DNA from: Phylloscopus collybita
Lineage: Eukaryota; Chordata; Aves; Passeriformes; Phylloscopidae
NCBI GenBank assembly: GCA_027886175.1
Contig: JAJNNQ010000004.1
Span: 17,217,501 to 17,281,500 of the forward strand
DNA length: 64,000 bases
Direction: 5' to 3'
Shown here: positions 1 to 11,573 of the stretch, one piece after another
Layout: the number at the start of each line of letters is the position of its first letter
Position numbering within the stretch: position 1 is the first letter of the stretch
Made by a program: the position numbers and the translations under genes
The notes under the pieces: generated by a model
What the model saw: only the letters and a program-made list of their open reading frames with translations
Told to the model about the DNA's origin: nothing
The model's database searches: none

Positions 1-842
1 ACAGGGCTAACCCAGAGCCTGCAACAGAAACACAGCCTGCAAACGGGAAAATCAACCCAGAATCAAACCGTGCCCAAGCTCCGCAGAGCTACCTCCAGTC
101 AAAAAGGAGATTTAGAGTCCCATGTGCTACATACAAGCCTGGAAAATCTGGCAGAAACACCTGGTTCCAAACCCGAAGTGAGCACGGGAGCGCGTCCCCC
201 GGCGGCTCGGGCCTTGCGGGCAGAGCCCCTCACCCCGGCTGCTGCCTCGGGAAGCGGCTCCGGAGCCTCCCGGGGTGTCTGGGCTGTGCTACCACCACAC
301 ACCACCGCCTCAACTCCAGGAACTTTGATAACTACGCACTGCGCAATCAGTGACACTGCTGAATAAACAGCAGCGCCCGAAATGATGTTTAAAAACACCG
401 GTTTTCTCACATTTGCTGTGGACAAGGAAGAAATGAGTAATTACAGAGGCCAGGCCAAGCAATGAGATCACGGTGAGATCTCCAAGCAGCTTATGTGGCA
501 GCGGGAAGGGAGCGGGATGGGTCTGGCGGCGGGGGCAGCAGCCCGCATCCCGCCCAGGGCAGCCACAGCCACGCGGTCCGGGGAGCGCGCCGCCGGGCCG
601 GGAACTCCCCTCCGAGCTTTTGGGAGGAAATAAACAAGGTTTGGGCTCCGGCAGCAGAGGCGCTTCTGGAGGGCTCGCAGGTTCGGACGGAGCCACCGCT
701 GCAGGGCCGGGGCCGCGGACGGACCCTGTGGGGAGGGGGATGCGCCCCGCGCCGAGCCCCCGCGGGAAAACAGCCCCAAGACAAGGCAAGGAGATAATAA
801 CAGAGAACTTTTCCCCGCCCGCCGCCCCCGCCCCGCACTCAC
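1..842. other. CpG-rich left flank, no coding exon recognised
   Basis: GC content and CpG density rise from about position 180 and peak at 480-842. If the short exon at 843-869 is real, this stretch is the beginning of its first intron, read on the minus strand. The open frames here have no domain or motif I can recognise and look like a by-product of GC richness. Confidence 0.4.
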
Positions 843-1110
843 CAGGCGGCTGAGGCTGCGGCGGAGCATCGCGGCGGCGCCCGGCCCCGCCGCGCTCACC
901 GCCGCATCGCCTGGCTTGGCTGGGCTCCTACTCGGGCTGCGGGCCGCGCCGCCGGCTCCGCTGCCTTCCGCGCTCCATGCCGCCGGCGCTGCCCGGCCCG
1001 GCCCGGCCCGGCCGCGCTTTGTCCCGCCGCGCTGGGGGCGGCGCCGCCCCGGAGCAGCCTGGGAGCGCAGCGCTCCGCGCCACCGCCGGGGGGAGCCACT
1101 GCGCCCGGGC
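480..1110. promoter_or_regulatory. CpG island promoter
   Basis: This is a GC-rich stretch with frequent CpG and repeated GGCCCGGCCCGG blocks near 990-1015. It surrounds the possible minus-strand first exon at 843-869 and is bounded on the right by a G-rich minisatellite. No TATA box is evident. The position fits a housekeeping-type promoter; transcription direction is inferred only from the donor site at 842. Confidence 0.45.
843..869 (-). CDS. Possible first coding exon of an unidentified gene running off the left edge
   Basis: On the minus strand an ATG inside a dense CpG island opens the nine codons MLRRSLSRL, followed at once by a strong donor (CTG then GTGAGTGC) in phase 0. An arginine/serine/leucine-rich start of this kind is typical of a mitochondrial presequence, but nine residues are too few to identify a family. 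The rest of the gene would lie left of the window. By human synteny the next genes would be TRMT2B, TMEM35A and CENPI, but the start of none of them matches from memory. It could also be a chance ATG in a promoter of a non-coding transcript. Confidence 0.3.
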
Positions 1111-1795
1111 GGGGACACGCGGGGACAGGGCACGGGGGACAGCGGACAGGGGACTGGGGACAGGGACACAGACAGGGGACAGGGGACAGGGGACAGGGCA
1201 CGGGGACAGGGGACTGGGGACTGGGGACTGGGGACAGGGACACAGACAGGGGACAGGGGACAGGGCACGGGGACAGGGGACTGGGGACTGGGGACAGGGG
1301 ACTGGGGACAGGGACAGAGGACAGGGCACGGGGACAGGGGACAGGGGACAGGGCACGGGGACAGGGGACTGGGGACTGGGACAGAGGACAGGGCACGGGG
1401 ACAGGGGACTGGGCACGGGGGACAGGGGACAGGGACAGAGGACAGGGACACAGACAGGGGACAGGGGACTGGGCACGGGGGACAGGGACAGAGGACAGGG
1501 CACGGGGACAGGGGACTGGGGACAGGGCACGAGGACAGGGCACGGGGACAGGGCACGGGGACAGGGGAGTGGGGACAGGGACAGAGGACAGGGCACGGGG
1601 GACAGGGGACAGGGCACGAGGACAGGGGACTGGGGACAGGGGACTGGGGACTGGGCACAGGGACAGGGACAGGAGACAGGGCACGGGGACAGGGGACAGG
1701 GCACGGGGACAGGGGACCGGGCACGGGGGACAGGGGATGTGGACAGCCGCTTCCTGAGCCGTCAGACTCACGGGCGGGGACACGCGGGGACAGGG
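1106..1795. repeat. G-rich minisatellite built from GGGGACAGG / GGGGACTGG / GGGCACGG words
   Basis: About 630 bp consist almost only of 6-7 bp words (GGGACA, GGGGACT, GGGCACG, AGGACAGG) shuffled in irregular order. The array is bracketed by a 25-bp perfect direct repeat, at 1106-1130 and again at 1771-1795 (both starting CGGGCGGGGACACGCGGGG). Runs of three to four G every few bases make the plus strand a strong G-quadruplex candidate. All six frames stay open over long distances because the repeats lack stop codons, so the large ORFs here are artefacts. Confidence 0.9.
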
Positions 1796-1935
1796 GACCG
1801 GGATACCCTTACCCTGCCGCATTTCGAGCCCTGCCCTCCCCAGGGCCGTGCTCTCCCCGCACCTCCCCGGGCGCGGTGTGTCGTTGCTGCGGGGCTGCTC
1901 TGCCGTGCCGCTGGCACAGGATGGTTTGTGGCGTA

Positions 1936-2490
1936 AGGGACCCTCAAGACCATCGCGATCCAACCGCTGTCCTGGCAGGGACACTGTCTGCCAGCCTCGT
2001 CCAACCTGGCCTCGGGCACCCACACCTGTTCTGGACAACCTGTGCAAAAAACTCCCAGGGAGAAGAATTTCTTCCTAATATTTAATCCAAACCTGCCCTC
2101 TTCCAGTTTAAAGAGGGCTACCCCTTCTATGACCTACCCAAAGCATGATTCCCTCTTGTCCTATAGCTACATGCCCCATTAAAAGTCCCTGTCCAGCAAT
2201 CCTGCATCCACCTTAGGCACTGGAAGGGACTCTAAAGTCTCCTCAGAGCCTTCTCTTCCACAATCTGGACACCCCCAGCTCTCTCAGCCTGTTGCCACAG
2301 CAGAGATGCTCCAGCCCTTAGAGCATCTTCACAGCCTGCTCTGGACTTGCTCCAACACATCCACAGAGCAGTGCAGGTGGGGATCCCTCGGGCAGAGCAA
2401 GGGGCAGAACCCCCTCCCTCACTGCCTGGCAATGCAGCCCAGGGCAGGGTTGGCTTTCTGGACTGCAAGCACACAGTCCTGCCCCTCTGG
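1936..2490 (-). mobile_element. CR1 LINE 3' fragment, antisense
   Basis: Read on the minus strand this matches the 3' part of a chicken-repeat-1 LINE. Recognisable antisense phrases are CAACCTGGCCT, GAATTTCTTCCTAATATTTA, CTTGTCCTATAGCTACATGC, AGCCTTCTCTTC and CCAGCTCTCTCAGCCTG. The homology fades after about 2475. It is diverged, 5'-truncated and non-coding. Boundaries are approximate because alignment was by eye. Confidence 0.8.
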
Positions 2491-2859
2491 TGCAGAACCC
2501 AGTCACGGTCACCGTGCTCAAGCAGCCAATATCAACACACCTTGGAGCATTTTTCCCCAGTCACGACTGTCCACAGAAACTGCTCAGAGTCTCTGAGTAT
2601 TTTTCCCCACTAGAAACTCCTCCTGCCATGTGTGGCTCAGCCATCCAGGCCAGCCCATTCCCTGTAGCCTCGGCCCAGAGCTGCCCAGCACTCCCTGCTG
2701 CCTCCAGCCTACACTCAGGCTGAACACACATGCCTCTCCCCCAGGCTGGGACAGTGCAAGAGGGCAAGCAGAACTCGCCTGAAATGCTTTCCCAAGGGAG
2801 GTTCTCCCTAGTCAAGCAGGTACAGAGCATGAGAATATTAATGTAATGAAAACCAAAAC

Positions 2860-3115
2860 TGAAAAAAACTGAGATGTAGCCTTACAAAATCTATGTGTTT
2901 TTGTTATATTTTCAAGGCCAAGCTGAAAAAGACAGCATGGAGCCTGACAATATCTGTGTGTGGTTGTTACGTTTTCAACATCAAACTAAAAAAAGATGAG
3001 ATGTAACCTAAAAAAATCGACATTTTTTGTTATGTTTTCAACATCAAGTTGAAAAACACAACATGGAACCTGACAAAAATCTACGTGTGTTTGTTATGTT
3101 TTCAACATCATTATT
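2860..3115. repeat. Four tandem copies of a ~63-bp unit with A-B-A-B alternation
   Basis: The copies share an anchor (RCCT followed by ACAAAAATCT-like sequence, then TTGTTATGTTTTCAACATCAA) at about 2878, 2941, 3005 and 3067, giving spacings near 63 bp. Copies 1 and 3 begin GAGATGTARCCT and copies 2 and 4 begin CATGGARCCTGACAA, so the array reads as two copies of a ~127-bp dimer. It lies in AT-rich intergenic DNA and has no coding potential. Confidence 0.85.
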
Positions 3116-6100
3116 GCCTAGTAATAAACTAGCCTTTTCTGGAGCAATATCCTCTGCAACAGGGCAGGGATTTTTGCCAGGATTTTTGCTGACAGCTCCA
3201 GGCACCTCCAGGAGTGGGCAGGCTCCTCGACCCCAGTGCCAAGATGCCACTGCCATTTCCGCAGCTTGCATTGCCCCCTTTTTAAAGTCACCATCTTCCC
3301 CGGAAACCGAGCAAAACTCACCTTGTGGCACCACAACTGGGCCTAGAGAGTAACTGGCAGCTTCCAGAGACCTGGAAAACACACAGAGATTTTTCACTTC
3401 GCATTTGTAAAGTGAAAATAGCATCATATTGATTTTACCAAGGCTAAACCCAGTCACATTTGCTCTACATAGGCACCCACTGTCTGGCAGTTTTACACAG
3501 TGTGATATATCTGAGCCTGCCCCAGCACCAAAATAGAAGTCAGGTGTTGGACAGGCAGGAGCCTGTGGGGTTTTTTAACCCCACTCCTCCCAAGGCATCC
3601 AGCAGATGGATCAGTGAAGGCTCCCACATCCCTTCGAGCAAGCCAGCATTCCCGAGGGCACAGCCAGCACTCATCTGCATCCCAAGGGCAACCTTCCCAC
3701 TGTTCCCTGAGCAGCTGTGCTGTTGCTCACCTTTCCACACAAAGGCCTAACCACAACAGAGGAAACCAGAAAACAATGCCAGGCATTTTAAAATAATGAA
3801 TGGCAATTGTTAAACATCTGAATATAACACCTAACCAGTTTGGCTGTAGAGTTCCCTTCCCCACAAAACAACAGAGAACTAAAGTTAGACCAATGCTACC
3901 CTGCAGCTTTTGCCTTACTTTTTGGGTACTTTTGTGATGTTTTTCTAGCCTGTTTGTGTTGGCTAGGAGAGGCAGCTGCTGCTCTCAGGCAGTTTTCCTG
4001 CTGCAGGGCTGTGTGGTAGGTGCTGAACACACCAGCCATGCCCAGTGACCCGCCAGCCTTTGGGGTTAGGCACCTGCATGTTTCCAAAGGCCAAGGCAAT
4101 CTGGCTTTCCTGGCCACAGAAAAATAGCCCTATTCTCCTCCTCAATGTATTGCTACAGGTATCATTGCTCCTCACCTTTCACCTGAGTTAATTGATCAGG
4201 AGAGTTGGTCTTACCAGCAGAAGAGAGGATCTGTGCAGTTGCACTTGTCCTGACAAATTCCTGTGCCATACAAATTGCAGCCCCTACCCAGTTTAGTCTG
4301 AAATACTGATGTCTTTTAAAATTTGCTGGGATTAGAAGCAAATTTCAAGACTTGGACTGTGATACAGAACTTAAACATTAGATGATTGGCTTTAATGCAC
4401 TGCCAGCAGGGACAGAGACCCTTTAGCAGGGAGCTCTCAGGTGAAGTAAGTCCAAGCACAGCTGGGGAGAGCTACAGGTGAGTGTCTGGTCTCCCAAACT
4501 CAGCCAGAGAAGAGCTACAGTGTCCTGCTGTGAACCAGATTGTTCAAATCCATCCATCCATCCCCTTACATAACCCCGAAGAGCCACAGGCAGGGTTTCT
4601 TTCACCGAGGAAGCAAGGCAGCTGCCATTCCCCTGACATTGCTGACACAGTGGCCTCGGGACAGCAAAACCCCGGCCTCAGCAGAAACCAGCCCACAACC
4701 CTGACTGGGCTTTTTCACACCCTGGAACAGCCTGCGCGGTTCCACTGCTGATTCGGTAGCAATTATATCAGTTCACGGGTCTTTACGAGGGAAATCTGTT
4801 TTTAATGTGTTTTTTAAAGCCGGGAACAGGCGGTACTGTGCTCGGGCAATTCCCAAAGGGCTGCTGCACGCAGCTGGCAGGGACTCTGTCCCACACCCTG
4901 GAAAGGGACCACGAGGGGCAGGTCCCTCTCCGAGGGAGAATTTCGCCCCATCCAGCCTGGTTGGAACCCGTTGCCACTCTAGTTAGCACAGAAAATGAGC
5001 TACCCAGCACATCAGCCAAGCGCTCAGACCGCAAACGGAGCCACCCGAGGGACTGCCTCCGAGACCTCACAGCTCGGGCAAAGCCATTAAACCCTCTCAC
5101 AAGGCAGCCCTCTGTCCGTGTTTTGGCTGTTGGCGATGCGGTTCCGAAGCTCAGTCCCTGGCCGGTGCCACAGCCGGACCTGGCAGAGCCGGCTCCGCTC
5201 CGGCCCCGGGGCGCACACCAGCCCTCACCGCCCTCTGGGTGGCTATGGTTTCAGGAACACCCATTTTTGCACTGCTCTTTGCTTCTTCTGCCATCGTGTG
5301 GCCAGCTGGAGGATGAAGCGCTGTCTGTAAAACGAGGAATCGGCTTTTCCGTGTCTTCCAAATATTGTATGGATTTCTATAATATCCGGCCTGGTTTGAA
5401 GTCAGTGGAGATGTATTACTCCTCATCAAGGTCCTTCCCAGCGCCTGACAGGTACCACAGGTTTGTCTTTGGAGTTGCTACAGCTCGAAGTAGGTCTCAT
5501 TAATCCAAGTGTGTAGGCTGACAGCTGATGTATTGCGAGGCCATGACCTGCCCGTTGACTTGCTGCTCCTGACACCGGGCAGGAGGATCCGGGAAAAGGC
5601 ACTGGCTGATGAGTGCCACCCACTTCTGAGGCAGTCCTGTCCCCCTGACAACCATTCCAGGGCCATCTCCATCTGGGAAAGTGAGTTCATGCTCAGGGCT
5701 GCTGCAGTCACAGCACTCTGAGGAGACAGGCAGGGCTCTGTCCTGAGCCACAGGGGCATCACAGTGTGCCAGGATCACGGGGAATGCCAAAGAGAAGCTG
5801 ACACCATTTTTCCCCTTTACTTCTCCTGAATGGGACAAATCCTTCACTGGTTTGGTGAAACAGGTTTTATGAGAAACGAGAGCATTTTTGCTGGCAGAAT
5901 CCAACAGAGAATTCTTGTCTGTGCACACCTGAGACTCTCAAATCTGCACTGCCAGCACAGGGCAACCAGCAGGCACAGGACCAGGAGCTCACGTTCTGAA
6001 AGCAGCCAAAGCCACCCAAATTCTGTATCTGCTGGAGTCCTCCTTATGGCCTTTAGCTGCTGACACCTCTGGCAGTACTCACTGCCCCTCAGCAGAGCAG

Positions 6101-9100
6101 GGTGCAGATCTCATCCTCCCCTCATGCCCATCTGCCTGGAAAAAACCCCCAGGTTTCCCCTGGGAGTGGCCAAAGTGCTGCGTGTGCGTGGGTGTGCCGG
6201 GCAGGGATTGCATCACTCTTGCAAAACATCCGTGTGGGAGGGAAGCCGGTAACTGTCTGCAGAGGGCTGTGCATGGATCCGTGCCTCCAGAGCAGCCTTG
6301 GAGCCTGTGCACCCCATCCCATGCCCTCTGGGCAGCGCCAGCTGGGCACATCACTCAGCACCAGTTCCCCAAGCCCTGCCTCACACCTGTGCCCAAAACA
6401 TCAGCTTTAGGTTTAGGATTTCTTCTGTGATGTCATCACCTGGACTTCCCAGGGAGTTCTTTTGGGCCTTCCCCAGTCTCCCCGGGAAAAGAAAGGAAGA
6501 GGCAAGTTCTGAGCCAGCACTGAGCGCCGTGGAGCTGTCTCAGCAGTGACATCCACACCACAGTGCCCATCACACTGGGGCATGTGCACATGCTTTTCTT
6601 CACCCCTCAAGTGCATTCTCAGTCAGTTTATCACTCCACTAGCAGCTTTCTTTGCTGGAGCAGGGCACAGAGCTCAGGTGCTGGTTGCTGCAAGCCTCTG
6701 CATTGATTGTACCTGCAATCTATGAACACAAGCCTAGCCAAAGAAATCAACATAGAAGAACCCTACCAAATCACCTCCACACGTCTCCTACAGCTGCACT
6801 ATGCATGGAAGTGGGGTGTAAGGTCTAATCAGATCAGAGCTTGGGTGGCAAGTAAGATTTATGCCACCAGTTCAGGTATTTGGGTGACAGTCTTGCTATA
6901 CTCAGCTGAAATACAAGTGCAGTTTAAGAAGGTGAAAATTCTCTCACAAGCAAGGTCTGAGCTCTGATTGCTACAGCTCAGTTTCAAATGAAAAACTGTA
7001 GTTAATAAATTGGCTCTTGATCCCATGTCCAGAGACCTTCTGCAGCAACAACCCTTCTAATTAATACACTGATAGTCTTTCTCAAGAGGCACTTTCTCCT
7101 TATAGTGTGAAATAACCTATTCAAATATGCAGCAACTTAGTGATAACTAAGTTATAATAGTAACTTAGTTAATGATAATGAGAATTACAATTTTACGAAA
7201 GAGAATTCCAATTTTAGTTAACAAAATGCCCCTTTCGAAAAAGACAGCTTTTTCTTTCTCAAAGGAGGAAAACCCAGCAAATATATTTGGTACACTCTGT
7301 GACATGTACCTCAGACTCCAGAGTATTTCCTGGTGCCCCAAGGCAAACACATCTAAATAAATCTGATAATATCCTTCTTCCTTCTGCCAGCAACAATGTC
7401 TCCAACAAGGCTCATTTAACCCAGAAAGGGAAAGTTTTCACAGTTCCTCATTTTCCAGTCCTTTGTCTTCTCCTTTCTTACAAAGTCTTAATAGCCTCTT
7501 TCATGATGATCAAAGGAAGCTTAGGGAATTACTCTCAACGAATTCAGCCTTGTTTTTTCTAACGTTTTTTCAGCATAAGTGACAGCAAACACTCCAGACC
7601 TCATTTTTAGTGTAACACAACAGAGGGTCTACAACAGACAGCAAAACCTCCAAAAGAAACTTTGTGCGTGGTCACTCATTATTCAACCTGTCGAGAGCTG
7701 CCTCATCACCTATATTGCAATATTTTGAATGATCTCTTGTAAATCACCTGGACCCTGGTATGCTCCTCTAAAAAAAGTTGAGCCACTTCCCAACTCTCAC
7801 TTTTTCAGCTGGGAAACTTCCACAAGAGCGTGCTGGCACCCAGGTCACCCAAGTTAGTCAGAGGGTAGAAACTGCAAGCAGGTAGAGAAAGTGTACATAG
7901 CAACCAGCTTCTCAAGCTCAAAAAACCACCCACTTCAGGCTTTTATCAATCCTAACACTCATTCCAAGGTTTAAAATCCACTTACCTTTTTTATACATGT
8001 TTATTTAAGTCTGTGCATGCTATAAGCAGCTTTCAGACAACAGTGCAACACGAGAAAGAGCCCCACGTCTTAGCAGTGCCTCCCAGGGCTCAGCAAAGCC
8101 AAGGAGCAGGGGCTGCTCACCTTTCCCCCACAGCCACTGCTGTGCTGGGCTAAGAGATGTATTTTAATTTATTTTTGTACCTCTGACACGAAGCAGGGAG
8201 GGGAGAGCTCCATGCAAGCCCCTGACCAGCCCAGGAAACCCCTGCCCTTTCTCTGGCTGTTTGTGTGCCTCAGGAGAGGTGATGGGATTTACAGGTGAGT
8301 TGGAAGGGAGTGAGAATCACCCTCAGGCACCCCACAGGATGTGATCCATTCTGTTTGCCTTGTGAAACACCCTTTAACCTGGATCACTTGCAATTAAGTA
8401 AACTCCCTTTACTGCCCTAAATCTCTGTTCAAATTCCAGCATCTGAGATGCTCTCAAAAAAGCACTTGCTGGCTCTTTCTTCTATAAATTTGGGTTAGTG
8501 AGGAACAAAGAGCTGCCATGTTTTTCACACATCACAAATCTCTGTCTCATATTTAAGTTATTTTCCTTTGTCAGGCCTGGTTGCTGATGGGTTTTGCCAC
8601 CCCACAGCTCCCTCATGTACAGAGCACTCCAGGTTCAGGCTCACCTTCCCTGTCCTGCCCCTCAGAGCATGGGGCACCCTCCCTGCAGGTACTAGGAAGG
8701 CTGATTCCCAAAGGGTGTCTCCATCAGAATCCTGAAAATGATTACAAGATCCACAATGGTTCCCACTCCCCTGGAAACACAATGTATATGGGGAAAACAC
8801 ACAGTTTGGGTTTTATTAACAAGACACAACAGTGGATGTGCAGCAGCAGAGATGCAGAGATGCCTGTGCATCTTAACAACAGCTTAGTGTGGGAAACCTC
8901 CTGCCCTGCCCATGAGTGTGGGGCAAATCAAGGGCTCTCAGAGAAGATTTCAGAGTCAACACCACCCTCCCCATCCTCTTCTGGGGGAGTAGGGTGGAGC
9001 CAGGAGGGGCTCTAACAGGAAGTTCAGTTGCTGGCTAAGCCCAGCCAGTGTGCAGAAAGCAAAATGTAATGATATTGGAGAAAGCACAGCAGGGCCATGG

Positions 9101-11573
9101 ATGGCACTAGAGGGGCTGACAGCCTCAGCACATGGACCCATCTTACAGGCTCTGCTCCAGGTCTTCCTGCTGCCTGGATAGATTGATGGTGTCCTGTACG
9201 CAGGAGGACTTGGCAGTGTTTTTAACACTGACCAAGCAGTGCTCTTCACAAGAGAGCAGTAGGCTCACTCTTCAACTTCCAGCCCACACATTTAAATTTT
9301 GGTACTGATAACAGGCATCAGGAAACCAATTGTGCAAAGCAACGTTGGTATGAGGAGGTGGGAGGTGTGTTCCCACAGGCACTTGCTGAGACATCTCTTC
9401 ACCTCCTCCTGTCAGCTTACAAACAGTCATCAGCTTTGGCAAAGCTCAGGCAGGTGCAGACCCCCTCCCTCCATCTCTCCCTCTCTCCATCCTTCAGGCT
9501 GAGAAGGACCCAGGCTGTGGAGAGAGCTGCTGGTGACCATGCTGGCAGAGGTGTGTCTCTGAGTGAGACACATCAGGAGCTGCAGAAATGCAGAACTACA
9601 CTCCACTTACATCAATGCAGCCACAGCCCAGGCTGCAGCACCATGACAGTGCTGGTGGGACCAGGCACAACGTTTTGCCTGCCCTGACACTCCTGAGTTG
9701 GCTTCTCTGGGAACTGGAAAAGAAGGACATGCTAGATAATATCCAAGTGCTGACATGCAAAGCAGGGTTGTGTCACCCAGCTGGCTCCCTGTAGAAAATG
9801 CTGTTGATACTGCACACAGGAGATAGAAAACGTCTCTCCAGAGCAGCTGCTGAGGCACTGCTTCCTGCTTCTCAGCACGTTTGGGGCTCCAGCACTTTCC
9901 AACAAACCCGAAATACATGGGAGGGTACCACCCACCACCATCTCGGTTTTGGTCCTCACTTTACCCCACAGCACCCACATCACAGGGAACTCCACCAGAC
10001 TGAGACAAGGGGTTACTAAAGGTGCTGTATTTACAGGGCAGTATTAACTTCTGCTGCTGTTATTTACAGTTTATTTACAGATAATCTTGGTCGTCACCAA
10101 CAGTTGAACATGGCAGAGTCAGAACTTTATGGCAGATTGGCAAGGCAGAGTAGCCAGTTTCTCTTCTTTTTCTCTTCTTCTCCCTTTTCAGCCCTGCCAA
10201 GGGAAGGGTTTTCCTGGTTTGCCTTCCCCTGTACCACAAAGGGGACGTTAATCAGTAACCCGGGGAACAGAGGTGACTAACTCACAGTTCAAGTTCTAAC
10301 GCTGCTTGTTGCAGGTGTCACAAGAAAAGCACGCAGCTCCTGACTTCACGTGAAGTGTCTCCAGCGCTGGGCAGCAGAACGCCGGGGGCACGGCTCGGTC
10401 CCGGCACGGCACAGCTCTGACACACGCTGTGTCGCAGGCGGCGTGTGCTGGGCGCGGGTGTGCTGCTGCCTGAGTCTCAGAGCTGAGCTGAGCGCACATC
10501 AGGGACCACCTGGGGCAGCAGAGTGCCAGGCTGACAGTGGCAGTGTCCCTCCTGGAAGGGTGGCAGGGTCAGGAGGAACGATCCTGGGCAAGGAGCCTCC
10601 AGCGGCCTCTGCCACCAGCTGCCATTGAACTGAAATTTTCACTGACAGGCTGCAGGATGCACAAGCGCGGGCATCGCCTTCCTCCAGTGCGTGAAGAGGG
10701 TCCTGACAGCCCTGCCAGATGTGGCTGAGGGTTGGGCTGAGCTCCTCTCCAGACCACCTGCGCCCTCCCACCTTCCGCAGCTGGGAACGAGACTGTTCCA
10801 GGGCAGTAGGCAGGGAGTGATTGACGGGCCAGGTCAGCCTCTGACCTGCCAAGACAGCTTTCCCAGGGCACAGGTCAATTCAAGAGACAAGCTCTCCCTG
10901 TGGGATGTTTGCTCGGATCTTCCTCTCCCCCACAGCCTGATCCGGCTTTAGACGGAGTTTTCCCCAGAATGCTAACAGGGGGCGGCAAGGGGCCGGCTCT
11001 TCCCGTGTCAGATGGATTTGCAGCCCGGTTACCAGAGACGCATCTTACAAAGGGACTTCTGGCTCGCCCCTGTGGATCCCTGGTTTCCAAGCCGTGCAGG
11101 GAACGCTGATGCTGTTTATGCCCCAGGACCCAATTCCCAGCTCTTCCAGCCCTGGCCGAGCACCCCAGCAGCTCTGCACCACCCTGGGTCCCAGTGCCTC
11201 TGCAGTCTGTGTCCTCCAGGGCCACACGGGCCGTGTGCTCTGTGCCTCCCCGGCTCAGGGAGCGATGGCCGACGGCTGCTTCCTCTGCTCCTGCCTCATC
11301 CTCAGAGCCAGCATCGCCCGGCGGTACAAATCTGGGAACAAGGGAGCAGTCAGGCACTGCCCTGGGACCAGCTCCACCAGCTGGCAACCTGTGCCGAGTG
11401 CGGGTTGCAGGGACGGTCCAGGCTCCAGCGCAGTACGGCCTCCCCGCATCCCACCTCACGGCAGAGGCGGCAGCAGCAGCCTCCACAGCAGCGCCCACCT
11501 TGCCCTGCAGCGGCACTTGCCTGTCCCCGTGTCCCCACCCCAAGCACCCCGTGACCAAGTGTCCCTGCACAGC
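3116..11573. other. Intergenic stretch without a recognisable gene
   Basis: Most of the ~8.5 kb is AT-richer than the rest of the window. No open frame resembles a known family and no plausible exon chain could be built. Local curiosities are a pair of small hairpins with a 21-bp direct duplication at 7134-7221, and a moderately GC-rich patch at 4800-5250. The part just left of ARL13A (10.3-11.5 kb) is GC-rich and would include that gene's 3' UTR. The human counterpart of this interval begins with TRMT2B, whose exons I could not find. Confidence 0.5.

Noticed and set aside
468..2085. ORFs of 250-420 codons on both strands rich in PVPCPLSP or GDRGQGTG
   Set aside because: They are translations of the stop-free minisatellite; all frames are open and no start, splice or domain evidence exists.
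4805..5503. 232-codon plus-strand ORF
   Set aside because: Locally GC-richer sequence, no family resemblance, no splice partners and no supporting promoter.
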